Assembly: GCA_964017235.1 (NCBI GenBank)
Contig: OZ024929.1
Location: 113,383,793 to 113,447,792 of the forward strand
DNA: 64,000 nucleotides
Origin: Sabellastarte sp. h YS-2021
Taxonomy: Eukaryota; Annelida; Polychaeta; Sabellida; Sabellidae
Direction of reading: 5' to 3'
The notes under the pieces were generated by a model. That model made no database searches, had not been told where the DNA came from, and saw only the letters and a list, made by a program, of their open reading frames with translations. The translations under genes and the position numbers were made by a program. Of this stretch, positions 26,080 to 37,739 are shown piece after piece; the first letter of the stretch is position 1; every line of letters starts with the position of its first letter.

Positions 26080-26211
26080 ACTTCAGTCTGTGCTAGCTCC
26101 TTCTTCCACTCCTGGTCAAACACTGGGTAGGTGTTACAAGTCATGTCTCTGGGGTTAGGAGCCCACAAATCTCCATCCTCCAGACTTTTCTTGTAACCCA
26201 GTAACACCAGC
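26080..26211 (-). CDS. ABCC1: ABCC1-type exon E (L0 linker)
   Basis: 132 bp, phase 2 in and phase 2 out. It encodes LVLLGYKKSLEDGDLWAPNP, then RDMTCNTYPVFDQEWKKELA and QTE. It aligns with human [20 protein letters not shown] and NWKKECAKT. The last two bases (GT) before the donor gtatgtt complete a valine with the first base of exon F. The alternative donor two bases earlier (gtgtat) would break phase with exon F, so it is rejected. Confidence 0.94.
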
Positions 26212-26421
26212 CTAGAAATACACAATATGTAAGTTCACCATTTGGGTCTTCACATCTCCTTTAACAGCTGAGGGTCATATAAGGACATGCTACCAGTATT
26301 TTATAAGGACTGTCATGAGGGATATTCAGACTGACAACTATATAGAGAAGAAACAAGTAACAATATGTGACATTTGACAGCCACTCAGGCATAGGGACAC
26401 CTGAAACAGTAAATAATGCAG

Positions 26422-28310
26422 AAAATAGCATCAGAGATGCCCGTACCCCACAGCCTTGGGAAATATTTTCAACACCATGAGATATAGAAGTACTGTACCA
26501 GTACAAACTTCAGGATACTTTCAGAGCACTGTCAGTTATATAAAGGTCCAAACAATGTTTAAATGGAGAAATAATGTTTAAAAGAAAGATAATGCGTATA
26601 AAGATGAAGTATTAAAACAAGATAATTCAATGACAAGATGACAGCATTAATCAGTAAACTAAAATTCAACACTCTTTATATACATCTGCATTTCCGAATT
26701 ATGGTTTAGATGGTTTGAATATTACCATGCATACAGAAGTGGTAATACATTTAATGAATGCTTATGTGTGGTGTTGGAGTAAAATCTGCGGCTCACTTGA
26801 TGAAATTCTATCTCTTACAATGGGAAGTTATGAAAGTAAAATTCTTAATAAATTCTAATATGACTTTTGCTTAATCTGCATCAAAAGACAGACCCAAAGG
26901 TGCAACAAGATTTTAAATGTCACTACAGCAAGGTAAAAGGTCAAATTAAGGTCACACCATGATAATACACACCTATAGCCAATAACCAATGTCCCTACCA
27001 AGCATCAACATCCTACACCTTACGGTTTCCGAGATACAGCCATGACGATTTTATAGGTCAAGGTCACTATGGCAAGGTCAAAGGTCAAATCAAGGTCACA
27101 CCATGATGCTGCACACCTACACCCCCTAGCCAATGTCTCTACCAAATATCAACTTCCTGCACCTAACAGTTTCCGAGATAAAGCCCGGACAATATTTTAT
27201 AGGTCAAGGTCACTACAGCAAGGTTAAAGGTCAAATCAAGGTCAGACCATGACATTGCACACCTACACCCCCAATCAATATCCCTACCAAGTATCAACTT
27301 CCTACACCTTACGGTTTCTGAGATATAGCCCAGACAACATTTTATAGGTCAAGGTCACTACGGCAAGGTCAAAGGTCAAATCAAGGTCAGACCATGACGC
27401 TGCACACCTACACCCCCTAAGCAATATCCCTACCAAGTATCAACTTCCTACACCTTACGGTTTCTGAGATATAGCCTGGACAAGATTTTATAGGTCAAGG
27501 CCACTACGGCAAGGTCACAGGTCAAATCAAGGTCACACCATGCCGTTGCACACCTACACCCCCTAACCAATATCCGTACCACGTATCAACTTCCTACACC
27601 TTACGGTTTCTGAGATATAGCCCGGACAACATTTTATAGGTCAAGGTCACTACGGCAAGGTCAAAGGTCAAATCAAGGTCACACCATGATGCTGCACACC
27701 TACACCCCCTAACCAATGTCCCTACCAAATATCAACTTCCCAAGCCTTACAGTTTCCGAGATATAGCCCGGACAACATTTTATAGGTCAAGGTCACTACG
27801 GCAAGGTCAAAGGTCAAATCAGGGTCAGACCATGACGTTGCACACCTACACCCCCTAACCAATATCCCTACCAAGTATCAACTTCCTACACCTTACGGTT
27901 TCCGAGATATAGCCCGGACAAGATTTTATAGGTCAAGGTCACTACGGCAAGGTCAAAGGTCAAATCAAGGTCAGACTATGACGTTGCACAACTACACCCC
28001 CTAACCAATGTCCCCACCAAGTATCAACTTCCTACATCTTACAGTTTCCGAGATATAGCCCGGACAAGATTTTCAAACTCAAGGTCACTACGGCAAGGTC
28101 AAATCAAGGTCAGACCATGACGCTGCACAGCTACACCCCCTAACCAATGTCCCTACCAAGTATCAACTTCCTACACCTTACGGTTTCTGAGATACAGCCC
28201 GGACAAACTATTTCCCGCCGCCCGCCCGCCCGGACGCCCGCCCGCCCGACCATCCGGACACCATGGGTGAAAACAATACCCCAACAACCATTAAGGGCTG
28301 TGGGGTAAAA
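26422..28310. mobile_element. HINE/pearl-like element, copy 2 (1.9 kb)
   Basis: Complete by its ends: AAAATAGCATCAGAGATGCCC at the start, TACCCCACAGCC at 26444-26455, and GGCTGTGGGGTA near 28296-28307 at the end. The core has about nine ~146-bp units. A C-rich GCCCGCCCGCCCGG block precedes the 3' end. Over the first ~330 bp it differs from copy 3 (41782-43688) at only about two positions, so the family was recently active. It lies in the intron between exons D and E. Confidence 0.85.
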
Positions 28311-29002
28311 ATATCTCCAATATGTGTAAACTATAACCCAACTTGCTACACATGCACTCGTATTTTGTAATTAAAACTAATGCATTAGTTTTTCACGAAC
28401 ATTGTAAAATGTATGAAGCCAATCATGAGCAGTTCATATTAAGAACACAGGAGAATGGTGCAACAGAAATCTGCATGAATGAAGCTCTCCCTTGTATTAC
28501 TAATTAATAATAATAAATATTAATAAGGAAGTATTAAAAGAATGCCTAATTGATGCAGACATTCTCTAAGGCACTGAAGTCCAAAAGGGGAGAGTTCAAT
28601 TAGCATGAACCATCCAATAGAGGAGAAGACTATGGGGGAGAAAAGGCTAGTCTGAATAGCGACTCTTCAAATGTCGTCTAAGCATATCAACACTTTCTTA
28701 TCCTATTTAAGTAATTGACCTTCATATTTAAGTAATTCATCATCTGTATCATTTCTGATCAGAACATCAATAAATAGACAGACTAGTGACATCTGTAAAT
28801 ATATAATTGATAATTTTATTTATTATCCACACAAGTCTAATGACTGAATGAATTTTAAACAAGGACTATTTCTTTACCTCAGAAATTGCTACTATAGAGA
28901 TTATGCACCATAAAAGTATGGTTTGATTAGATTAAATAAAAAGAGCACCTGTAATAGAAATTTTATAAGAAATAAAACAACAGGGACTGAAGCAATACTT
29001 AC
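28311..29002. other. Intronic sequence, nothing recognised
   Basis: AT-rich intron between exons D and E after HINE copy 2. No repeat family of this window and no exon-like frame. Confidence 0.65.
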
Positions 29003-29064
29003 CCATTCATCCACCAAAAAGTGATGCGGGAGAGAAAAGAAGCAAGGATTTCTGGGCAAGGTTC
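29003..29064 (-). CDS. ABCC1: ABCC1-type exon D (start of L0 linker)
   Basis: 62 bp, phase 0 to 2, encoding [20 protein letters not shown] and the first two bases of a glycine codon. This is the hallmark start of the MRP linker (human [20 protein letters not shown]). Splice sites are tttttgtcag|GAA and TGG|gtaagta. Too short to be called as a frame on its own; identified from splice sites and the motif. Confidence 0.95.
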
Positions 29065-29579
29065 CTGACAAAAATAAAAGGTTGATGATGTGATAGGTGT
29101 TTTACATAATATACCAGTGAAACTATGGCGTTTCAAATTGATGTTGTACATAAAATATTAGAAGACGTTTCCCAGAACTCATTAACAAACACATATCAAG
29201 TAGCCACAACAGTGTTAAACTGAATGAAAGGAGAGTTAAGATACAGCAGTATTATAAATCTGTTACTTAGCCTTTATATGATGTGATACTTAACAAATGT
29301 TTGATCTCTGGCATTTGAAATTCACAAATGATTCACATAAAATAATGTTTTCAATTTTGATTTGTGGGGACAAGACAAATATAGAATCATGTAGTCCCGT
29401 CAGCCTACACACTATACTTATTTCATATTATTAGTTTTTGTATTTCAGAACCATATTATTGTTTATATAAACTCTAACGTGTACATGTTAAAACTCTTTT
29501 AATGGGTGACCTTTAGCTACATCTGAGCACTTACTTCATCCAATTAAGCCTTGAGACATTACACAGGACTTAAACCAAC
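29065..29579 (-). other. Intron between exons C and D
   Basis: 515 bp, AT-rich, no repeat recognised. Confidence 0.7.
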
Positions 29580-29702
29580 CTTTCCTGGGAAATAATTGGG
29601 CACTGGAACAGTCTCAGCAAAGCACAGTAAGATGAACTGTACCAAGAGAAAGATGTAGTATACATAGAAGGTGATAAACCGGAACAAGTCATACTGTGCT
29701 CC
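29580..29702 (-). CDS. ABCC1: ABCC1-type exon C (TM5 of TMD0)
   Basis: 123 bp, phase 0 to 0. It encodes GAQYDLFRFITFYVYYIFLL, then VQFILLCFAETVPVPNYFPG and K. It aligns with human [20 protein letters not shown] and the following TM5. Splice sites are tctatttttag|GGA and AAG|gttggtt. Confidence 0.95.
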
Positions 29703-30143
29703 CTAAAAATAGAAAAAATATTGGTACACAACTTGTGTATATCTTTATTACTAATATGTATCAGTAATAAATTACTAGATGAGATTCTCAACTTGAACAA
29801 AAACAAGTTAGGTTTTAATATCCCTTTTGACAGCCAGAGTCATGTTTGGATAGTCTAAAGTATTTCCTACAAGTTCTCATAATCTTGATTCAAACTTATA
29901 CTCACAGAGCTGACAGCCAACTACAATAATACAATACTGAAAGATACTACTCTAATATTACAGTGCTACCTATTGAGCTGAGGTTAAGTTTCAAAAAATA
30001 CATAAGAGGTCCACTTTAAGGTAGTATAAATAAAATTAACAATTTTAATATTCATTTGCTTTAAAGCTTGATATATATACTATACAATGCAATAAACTTT
30101 AAACTGAATCACTGTTCTAGAACAAGCATTCTGACGCATGCAT
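29703..30143. other. Intronic sequence, nothing recognised
   Basis: AT-rich intron between exon C and the 6.4-kb tandem-cored element. No feature seen. Confidence 0.65.
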
Positions 30144-30905
30144 TTATCTCCCGCCATATAAATTAGATGTACTAAAGATAACCTATTTTAACAAGGTGCT
30201 CTAAATGTAATACTTTTCAAGTTATAATTGATTTAGTGCATGATTTCATGAATTTTAATGCATTAAAAATTATTTTAAAAATTCATTAAAAAAATTTAGC
30301 ATGTGAAAGCTCTCCAAAATGTATGTGAATGAGTTATTTCAGAAATACTGGCTATCTGCAATACTTGTAGAGATAATTCGCATTTACTCATTTTGAGTAG
30401 GTGAATAATTAACTACGGGTGTGAAACTTCACCAAGTGAAAGCTCTCCCAAAAGTAGGTGAATGAGTTATTTGAGAAAAATTGGCTATCTGCAATACTTT
30501 TACAGATAATTCACATTTACTCATTTTGATTAGGCGAGTAATTAGCTACGGGTCTGGAACTTCACCATGTGAAAGCTCTCCCAAAAGTAGATGGAGTAAT
30601 TTGATAAAAATTGGATACCCGCAATACTTTTACAGATAATTAGCATTTACTCATTTTGAGGAGGTGAATAATTAGCTACGGCTCTGAAAATTCACCAAGT
30701 GAAAGCTCTCCCAAAAGTAGGTGAATGAGTTATTTGATAAAAATTGGCTATCTGCAATACTTTTAGAGATAATTATCATTTACTCATTTTGAGTAGGTGA
30801 ATAATTAGCTACGGGTCTGAAACTTCACCATGTGAAAGCCCTCCCAAAAGTAGATGAATGAGTTATTTGATAAATGGAAGGTTGACATTTAGGTGTTAAC
30901 CCTAA

Positions 30906-32239
30906 TCATTCCTGGACCCCAAGGAATTTTATTTTCATGTTAATTCGCCAGGGGGCTACTTGTGACACATGGTTACTTTTGATTGGCTACTAATTGGTCC
31001 TCCCTGTTTTACAGTGAGGGTCCTTCAGATTTGAACTGGCAGTCGCATGGGCAGGACGTGAAAATAACCAAAAGATTTTGCCCCACCCAAACCACACCCG
31101 TATTTAATATATTGTGTTGTCAGATATTAATAGTTGTTTTCTAGTTGTAGATGGTAACCCTGTTGTGTGTTATTTGCTGGTGTGATATTGTCTGATATTG
31201 AGCCTGTGGGAGATTTTCACTCGAGTGGCTGGAGCCTTGTGTGTGGTTGGACCACAGCATTGAGTGGTTTTATGGTGCTATTTTACGTGGTTCTGGTGCT
31301 CTCAGAGGACTCTCTTTTTGCTACCGCTCTGGCGTGCCACTGATGTGTATATTATGTATCTTAGTGTAACATATGACTTCTCGCATTTACATATTACTTA
31401 TGGTGTGCTCTGCTTTATGGTCATAAATTTTATCATGATTCTTTTATTTTCTTTTATCATGGGTGATTTGTCTCTTTAGATCAAATTCTTGGGTTACATA
31501 TCTAAATTATAGGGTTAAAATTTTAATTAATGTTATTTGGGAGGGGGTTACTCCTGATAGTCACTCCTTAAGGAGCACACATATATTTTGCAATTGCACG
31601 GGCACATTAATGGTGCCTTTGCAATTGCAATGTGGTATACATGAATTACATTATTCACATGTTGTGCATTATAATGGACTCCTGTAGTCAGTGACATTTA
31701 CCAGTCATGATGGACTCTTATATGTAAATAGACTGCTATAAATTCGCTATTGAATGCTTTACAAGAACATTTTAGATGATATTAGAATGTGTGTTAAATT
31801 ATTGTGAATAAATATATAAACCCATTGGTTATTCTCACTTTATACTATTAACCAATGTGGAAGCCAGGTCAGGATGACTTGGGTCATGATTTGATTTAAC
31901 CCCCTTGCATGCGCTGCCTGTGCAGGTTTGCCCAATGTTGGCTGCTTTTAGATTGCTGGTTTCACAGTGGGCCCATTTTATGGCCTTTTTACTATGGATT
32001 ATTATGACCTTTATCAGCACGCACATTGTTCTGACTTTGTCCAGATTTGACCTCTGAGACCTCTGATATGACCTTGGCAATTAGTGTCAAACTGACACTA
32101 AGGGTCTCTGTTGCCTTTGTGGTTATTTCACTGATATGGTTATGATATACTTGGCCTATGAATTGGGAACTTTTTCATCTTAGAACTGTTACGTGGTGAC
32201 CTTTATCTGACACTAGGTCACTTTGGGGTCATGGAATGA
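30906..32239. mobile_element. 1.33-kb insertion with 17-bp imperfect inverted repeats
   Basis: Interrupts the ~133-bp array (left side stops at TTATTTGATAAA, right side resumes at ATTAGATATCC). TCATTCCTGGACCCCAA at 30906-30922 and TTGGGGTCATGGAATGA at 32223-32239 match 15 of 17 positions as inverted repeats. About 30 bp to the left of the first repeat is also foreign, so the true left end may be near 30876. No clear target duplication. The small frames at 31264-31687 show no recognisable domain. A non-autonomous DNA transposon is likeliest. Confidence 0.5.
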
Positions 32240-34170
32240 ATTAGATATCCGCAATACTTTTAGAGATAATTCACATTTACTCATTTTGAGTAGGTGAATA
32301 ATTAGCTACGGGTGTGAAACCTCACCAAGTAAAAGCTCTCCCAAAAGTAGGTGAATGAGTTATTTGAGAAAAACTGGATATCTGCAATACTTTTAGAGAT
32401 AATTCACATTTACTCATTTTGAGTAGGTGAATAATTAGGTACGGGTCTGAAACTTCACCAAGTGAAAGCTCTCCCAAAAGTAGGTGAATGAGTTATTTAA
32501 GAAAAATTGGATATCCCCAATACTTTTAGGGATAATTCACATTTACTCATTTTGAGTAGGTGAGTAATTAGCTACGGGTCTGGAACTTCACCATGTGAAA
32601 GCTCTTCCAAAAGTAGATGAACGAGTAATTTGATAAAAATTAGATATCCACAATACTTTTAGAGATAATTAGCATTTACTCATTTTGAGTAGGTGAATAA
32701 TTAGCTACGGGTCTGAAACTTCACCAAGTGAAAGCTCTTCCAAAAGTAGGTGAATGAGTTATTTAAGAAAAATTGGATATCCCCAATACTTTTAGGGATA
32801 ATTCACATTTACTCATTTTGACTAGGTGAGTAATTAGCTACGGGTCTGGAACTTCACCATGTGAAAGCCCTCCCAAAAGTAGATGAATGAGTTATTTGAT
32901 AAAAATTAGATATCCGCAATACTTTTAGAGATAATTCACATTTACTCATTTTGAGTAGGTGAATAATTAGCTACGGGTGTGAAACCTCACCAAGTAAAAG
33001 CTGTCCCAAAAGTAGGTGAATGAGTTATTTGAGAAAAACTGGATATCTGCAATACTTTTACAGATAATTCACATTTACTCATTTTGAGTAGGTGAGTAAT
33101 TAGCTACGGGTCTGGAACTTCACCATGTGAAAGCTCTCCCAAAAGTAGATGAACGAGTAATTTGATAAAAATTAGATATCCACAATACTTTTAGAGATAA
33201 TTAGCATTTACTCATTTTGAGTAGGTGAATAATTAGCTACGGGTCTGAAACTTCACCAAGTGAAAGCTCTTCCAAAAGTAGGTGAATGAGTTATTTAAGA
33301 AAAATTGGATATCCCCAATACTTTTAGGGATAATTCACATTTACTCATTTTGAGTAGGTGAGTAATTAGCTACGGGTCTGGAACTTCACCATGTGAAAGC
33401 CCTCCCAAAAGTAGATGAATGAGTTATTTGATAAAAATTGGATATCCGCAATACTTTTAGAGATAATTCACATTTACTCATTTTGAGTAGGTGAATAATT
33501 AGCTACGGGTGTGAAACCTCACCAAGTAAAAGCTGTCCCAAAAGTAGGTGAATGAGTTATTTGAGAAAAACTGGATATCTGCAATACTTTTACAGATAAT
33601 TCACATTTACTCATTTTGAGTAGGTGAGTAATTAGCTACGGGTCTGGAACTTCACCATGTGAAAGCTCTCCCAAAAGTAGATGAACGAGTAATTTGATAA
33701 AAATTAGATATCCACAATACTTTTAGAGATAATTAGCATTTACTCATTTTGAGTAGGAGAATAATTAGCTACGGGTCTGAAACTTCACCAAGTGAAAGCT
33801 CTTGCAAAAGTAGGTGAATGAGTTATTTAAGAAAAATTGGATATCCCCAATACTTTTAGGGATAATTCACATTTACTCATTTTGAATAGGTGAGTAATTA
33901 GCTACGGGTCTGGAACTTCACCATGTGAAAGCTCTCCCAAAAGTAGATGAACGAGTAATTTGATAAAAATTAGATATCCGCAATACTTTTAGAGATAATT
34001 AGCATTTACTCATTTGAGTAGGTGAATAATTAGCTACGGGTCTGAAACTTCACCAAGTGAAAGCTCTTCCAAAAGTAGGTGAATGAGTTAAGAAAAATTG
34101 GATATCCGCAATACTTTTAGAGATAATTATCATTTACTCATTTTGAGTAGGTGAATAATTAGCTACGGAT
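32240..34170. repeat. ~133-bp tandem array
   Basis: Units with GATAATTCACATTTACTCAT, GAGTAGGTGAATAATTAGC, TACGGGTCTGAAACTTCACC and GTGAAAGCTCTCCC, spaced 133-134 bp (GCTACGGGT at 32571, 32704 and 32837). Variants alternate in a multi-unit order that recurs, so block duplication drove growth. The same units lie left of the insertion (30360-30875). Confidence 0.93.
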
Positions 34171-34199
34171 ATTTCCCTAAGTTTAATACTTTTGAAGAT

Positions 34200-36300
34200 A
34201 TTTGACATTTACTTATGTTGTTATTTTGCTACAAATAACAAAATAGCTATTACTCACTTATGGCATGCAATACAACCCCCAAATATATACCATCTTATAG
34301 TTAAGGACAAAGTAGCTGAACAACATATTTGAAGAAAAAGCTGTAACTGCAATAGTTTTGGAGTTACAATGGATTTACTCAACAGTCACAATTTCAAAGT
34401 AGCTATTACTTAGCTATGCAATGTGCAACAGGTCTGAAACTTTACTATGTGATCGCTTACAAAAAAGTAGATGAATGACATATTTGAAAAGAATTCCGTA
34501 ACTTTAATACTTCTGAAGATATTTGACATTTACTTATGTCATTATTTTGCTACTAATAAGAAAATAGCTATTACTCACTTATGGCATGCAATAGAACCCC
34601 AAACTACATGCCAGCTTATAGCTAAGGACAAAGTTGGTGAACAACATATTTTACGAAAATATTGTAACTACAATAGTTTTGGAGTTACAATGGATTTACT
34701 CAACTGTAGAATTTCAAAGTAGCTATTACTCAGCTATCCAATGTGCAACAGATCTGAAACTTTACTATGTCATAGCTTATGAAAAAGTAGATGGATAACA
34801 TATTTGAAAAGAATTCCCTAACTTTAATACTTTTGAAGATATTTGACATTTACTTACTTCATGATTTTGCTACAAATAACAAAATAGGTATTACTCACTT
34901 ATGGCATGCAATAGAACCCCAAACTATGTACCATCTTATAGCTAAGGACAAAGTAGCTGAACAACATATTTTAGGAAAATACTCTAACTGCGATAGTTTT
35001 GGAGTTACAATGGCTTTACTCAACAGTCAGAATTTCAAAGTAGCTATAACTCAGCTATCCAAGGTGCAACAGGTCTGAAACTTTACTATGTTATAGCTTA
35101 CCAAAAAGTAGATGGACAACATATTTGAAAAGATTTCCCTAACTTTAATACTTTTGAAGATATTTGACATTTACTTCTTCTGTTATTTAGCTACAAATGA
35201 GGAAATAGCTATTACTCACTTATGGCAAGCAATAGAACCCCAAACTATGTACCATCTTATAGCTAAGAACAAAGTAGCTGAACAACATATTTTAGGAAAA
35301 CACTCTAACTGCAATACTTTTTAGTTACAATAGCTTTACTCAACAGGCAGAATTTCAAAGTAGCTATTACTCAGCTATCCAAGGTGCAACAGGTCTGAAA
35401 CTTTACTATGTCATAGCTGACCAAAAAGTAGATGGACAACATATTTGAAAAGATTTCCCTAACTTTAATACTTTTGAAGATATTTGACATTTACTTCTTC
35501 TGTTATTTAGCCACAAATGAGAAAATAGCTATTACTCACTTATGGCATGCAACAGAACCCCAAACTATGTACCATCTTATAGCTAAGAACAAAGTAGCTG
35601 AACAACACATTTTAGGAAAACACTCTAGGTCCAATAGTTTTGGAGTTACAATGGCTTTACTCAACAGTCAGAATTTAAAAGTAGCTATTACTCAGCTATC
35701 CAAGGTGCAACAGGTCTGAAACTTTACTATGTCATAGCTTACCAAAAAGTAGATGGACAACATATTTGAAAAGATTTCCCCAACTTTAATACTTTTGAAG
35801 ATATTTGACATTTACTTCTTCTGTTATTTAGCTACAAATGAGAAAATAGCTATTACTCACTTATGGCATGCAACAGAACCCCAAACTATGTACCATCTTA
35901 TAGCTAAGGACAAAGTAGCTGAACAACATATTTTAGGAAAATACTCTAACTGCAATAGTTTTGGAGTTACAATCGCTTTACTCACCAGTCAGAATTTCAA
36001 AGTAGCTATTACTCAGCTATCCAAGGTGCAACAGGTCTGAAACTTTAGTATGTGATAGCTTACCAAAAAGAAGATGGACAACATATTGGAAAAGATTTCC
36101 CTAACTTCAATACTTTTGAAGATATTTGACATTTACTTCTTCTGTTATTTAGCTACAAATGAGAAAATAGCTATTACTCACTTATGGCATGCAATGGGAC
36201 CCCAAACTATGTACCATCTTATAGCTAAGGACAAAGTAGCTGAACAACATATTTGAAGAAAAAGTTGTTACTGCAACAGTTTTTGAGTTATGAGCCCTTT
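34200..36300. repeat. ~321-bp dimeric tandem array
   Basis: Higher-order units of 320-321 bp, each two diverged ~160-bp halves. GTAGATGGACAACATATTTG or a variant starts near 34785, 35107, 35427, 35748 and 36069. The divisible-by-three offset of successive frames leaves near-identical 60-95-codon frames (34471, 34791, 35112, 35432, 35753 and 36074), which are repeat by-products and not genes. Confidence 0.92.
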
Positions 36301-36626
36301 ACTCAAAGTAGCTAAGATTGCTATTACTCACTTATCTTTAGGCCTAAGTCCATAAAACCAAAAAAATTTTCGAGGGCATGAAAATTCATTGGGACAATTA
36401 ATTTACAAAAAATCTGTAGCTGTAGTAGTTTTGGAGAAATCTGCGTGACTAACTAACGCACGCACACACGCACGCACGGACGCACACACAGGAATCATTT
36501 CATAATCTCCCTCCCGGGCTAAAGGCCGGCGGGAGATAATAAGAGATACTATAATTTACATTTTTAATTTATGTAGGTATAGCTTATATGTACATGCATG
36601 CATACTCTCACATGTCAACAAACTAC

Positions 36627-36764
36627 CTGTCCGTCTGGGTCTATTATTTTCATGTAAAATGGCACCACGCCTGCCACCACTAGGAGTACATGAAAGAGAA
36701 ATAGCACTCCTGATGTCACAATGGCCTTTTTCCTTTCCACCTGGATTAAGACCAGTGACACAAA
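36627..36764 (-). CDS. ABCC1: ABCC1-type exon B (TM3-TM4 of TMD0)
   Basis: 138 bp, phase 0 to 0, 46 residues. It encodes FVSLVLIQVERKKAIVTSGV, then LFLFHVLLVVAGVVPFYMKI and IDPDGQ. The IQVERKKAIVTSG stretch matches human IQLERRKGVQSSG between TM3 and TM4; the following hydrophobic run is TM4. Splice sites are gtattttcag|TTT and CAG|gtagttt. Confidence 0.95.
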
Positions 36765-36896
36765 CTGAAAATACAGACAGACATGCACATTAACATTCAT
36801 GGAATACTTGAATAAGACATAGATTTGTAGATTTAATTTCATAAACTCTGGTCTTTTTCATTGGCAAGTTAGGTAGCAAAACATTTCACATCAGGA

Positions 36897-36922
36897 GAGG
36901 GGGGGGGGGGGGGGGGGGGGGG
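36897..36922. repeat. Poly-G tract in intron
   Basis: A run of more than 20 G (GGGAGAGG then G only, ended by CGGCACC). It can form a G-quadruplex and is prone to length error in sequencing. On the transcribed minus-strand RNA it is poly-C. Confidence 0.85.
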
Positions 36923-37362
36923 CGGCACCAAATTAAACAAACTTTCCCACTATTTACCCATTTATTGGTAAGTACCACATGTATTTATTATCAACCACAT
37001 GCCGTATATGACCTGTACAGGGTAATATCCAAAGTCGGATATATTTTATACAGTGACACCACATTACCAGATAATTAGTATCAACAAGCACAGTTTTTTT
37101 ATTAATATTTTGGAAACTCTGTAACCCAGAAATATGTTACAGATATCATTAAAAAGGTATTTCTTCAGTTTTTCAACTGGTTTTCGTTTTACAAAAATCC
37201 ATGCAGAAATAGCGAAGATATCGCCACAAGTTAAAAATTAGAGTTTTTATATTCACTTGTCCTACTATATAAGACAATCTTTTGGCATTTTGTCTTTAAC
37301 ATATATTTTAATTACCCATAAATCATTCAAATAGATAATAAAAAATAAAACATCCCTCATTA
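36923..37362. other. Intronic sequence, nothing recognised
   Basis: AT-rich intron between exons A and B. No repeat or frame of note. Confidence 0.6.
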
Positions 37363-37467
37363 GACATATACAAAAAAATATCACTCATGAAGATGCACAA
37401 TACTGGTGCTGTGCACTAGTATTAATATTGTCATCTTCATTCACAATATGTTTTTTCAGTATATGTC
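37363..37467. repeat. 105-bp near-perfect palindrome (hairpin) in intron
   Basis: GACATATAC at 37363-37371 pairs with GTATATGTC at 37459-37467. Inside it ATGAAGATGCACAATACT pairs with AGTATTAATATTGTCATCTTCAT around a 13-base loop (GGTGCTGTGCACT). It is either a tiny snap-back MITE or a source of a long RNA hairpin in the ABCC1 intron. Confidence 0.75.
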
Positions 37468-37739
37468 ATTTGGAGAGTTTTCCTATTTTATATACCTACA
37501 TAAGATATGGATTTGTGTATGTAGTTATGTGCAACATTCACTTGTCTTTTAGCAAATGGAACCAAAACAGTTCATACATGTCATCCAAATAAACTATGGA
37601 AAGGTTTTTGCTAAGGCAAAAATGAGTGACCTACTGCAGAAAGTGAAACATGGTAAAGATAAAGGCCTTGTGAAATACACAAATGGGTTTGTCAGTAGAA
37701 ATACTTTTACTACAAGTCATATTATAAGGTATATAAAAT

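Larger units (their letters stand above)
30144..36539. mobile_element. 6.4-kb tandem-cored element with TTATCTCCCGCC inverted repeats
   Basis: TTATCTCCCGCC (30144-30155) and GGCGGGAGATAA (36528-36539) are perfect 12-bp inverted repeats. The right one is one arm of a hairpin-prone end (CTCCCGGGC-TAAA-GGCCGGCGGGAG, 36509-36535). Between them lie a ~133-bp array (30360-30875 and 32240-34170), a ~321-bp dimeric array (34200-36300) and a CACG-rich simple repeat (36452-36488). A separate insertion occupies 30906-32239. No protein is encoded. The plan matches the HINE copies although the sequence differs; it fills most of the intron between exons B and C. Confidence 0.75.

Noticed and set aside
26082-26083. 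Alternative donor gtgtat for exon E
   Set aside because: It would leave exon E in phase 0, which puts exon F out of frame; the gtatgtt donor two bases on restores phase.
26944-28180. CRISPR-like array of regularly spaced repeats
   Set aside because: The genome is eukaryotic, and units of ~146 bp are similar over their full length without distinct spacers.
31264-31687. Two small plus-strand frames (71 and 74 codons)
   Set aside because: Hydrophobic composition but no recognisable domain, no splice or start context, and they lie in a mobile insertion.
30876-32239. Solo LTR interpretation of the 1.33-kb insertion
   Set aside because: No TG...CA ends and no target duplication; imperfect inverted repeats favour a DNA element.
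34471-36256. Six similar frames starting MDNIFEK
   Set aside because: By-products of the ~321-bp tandem repeat; identical spacing and no start or splice context.
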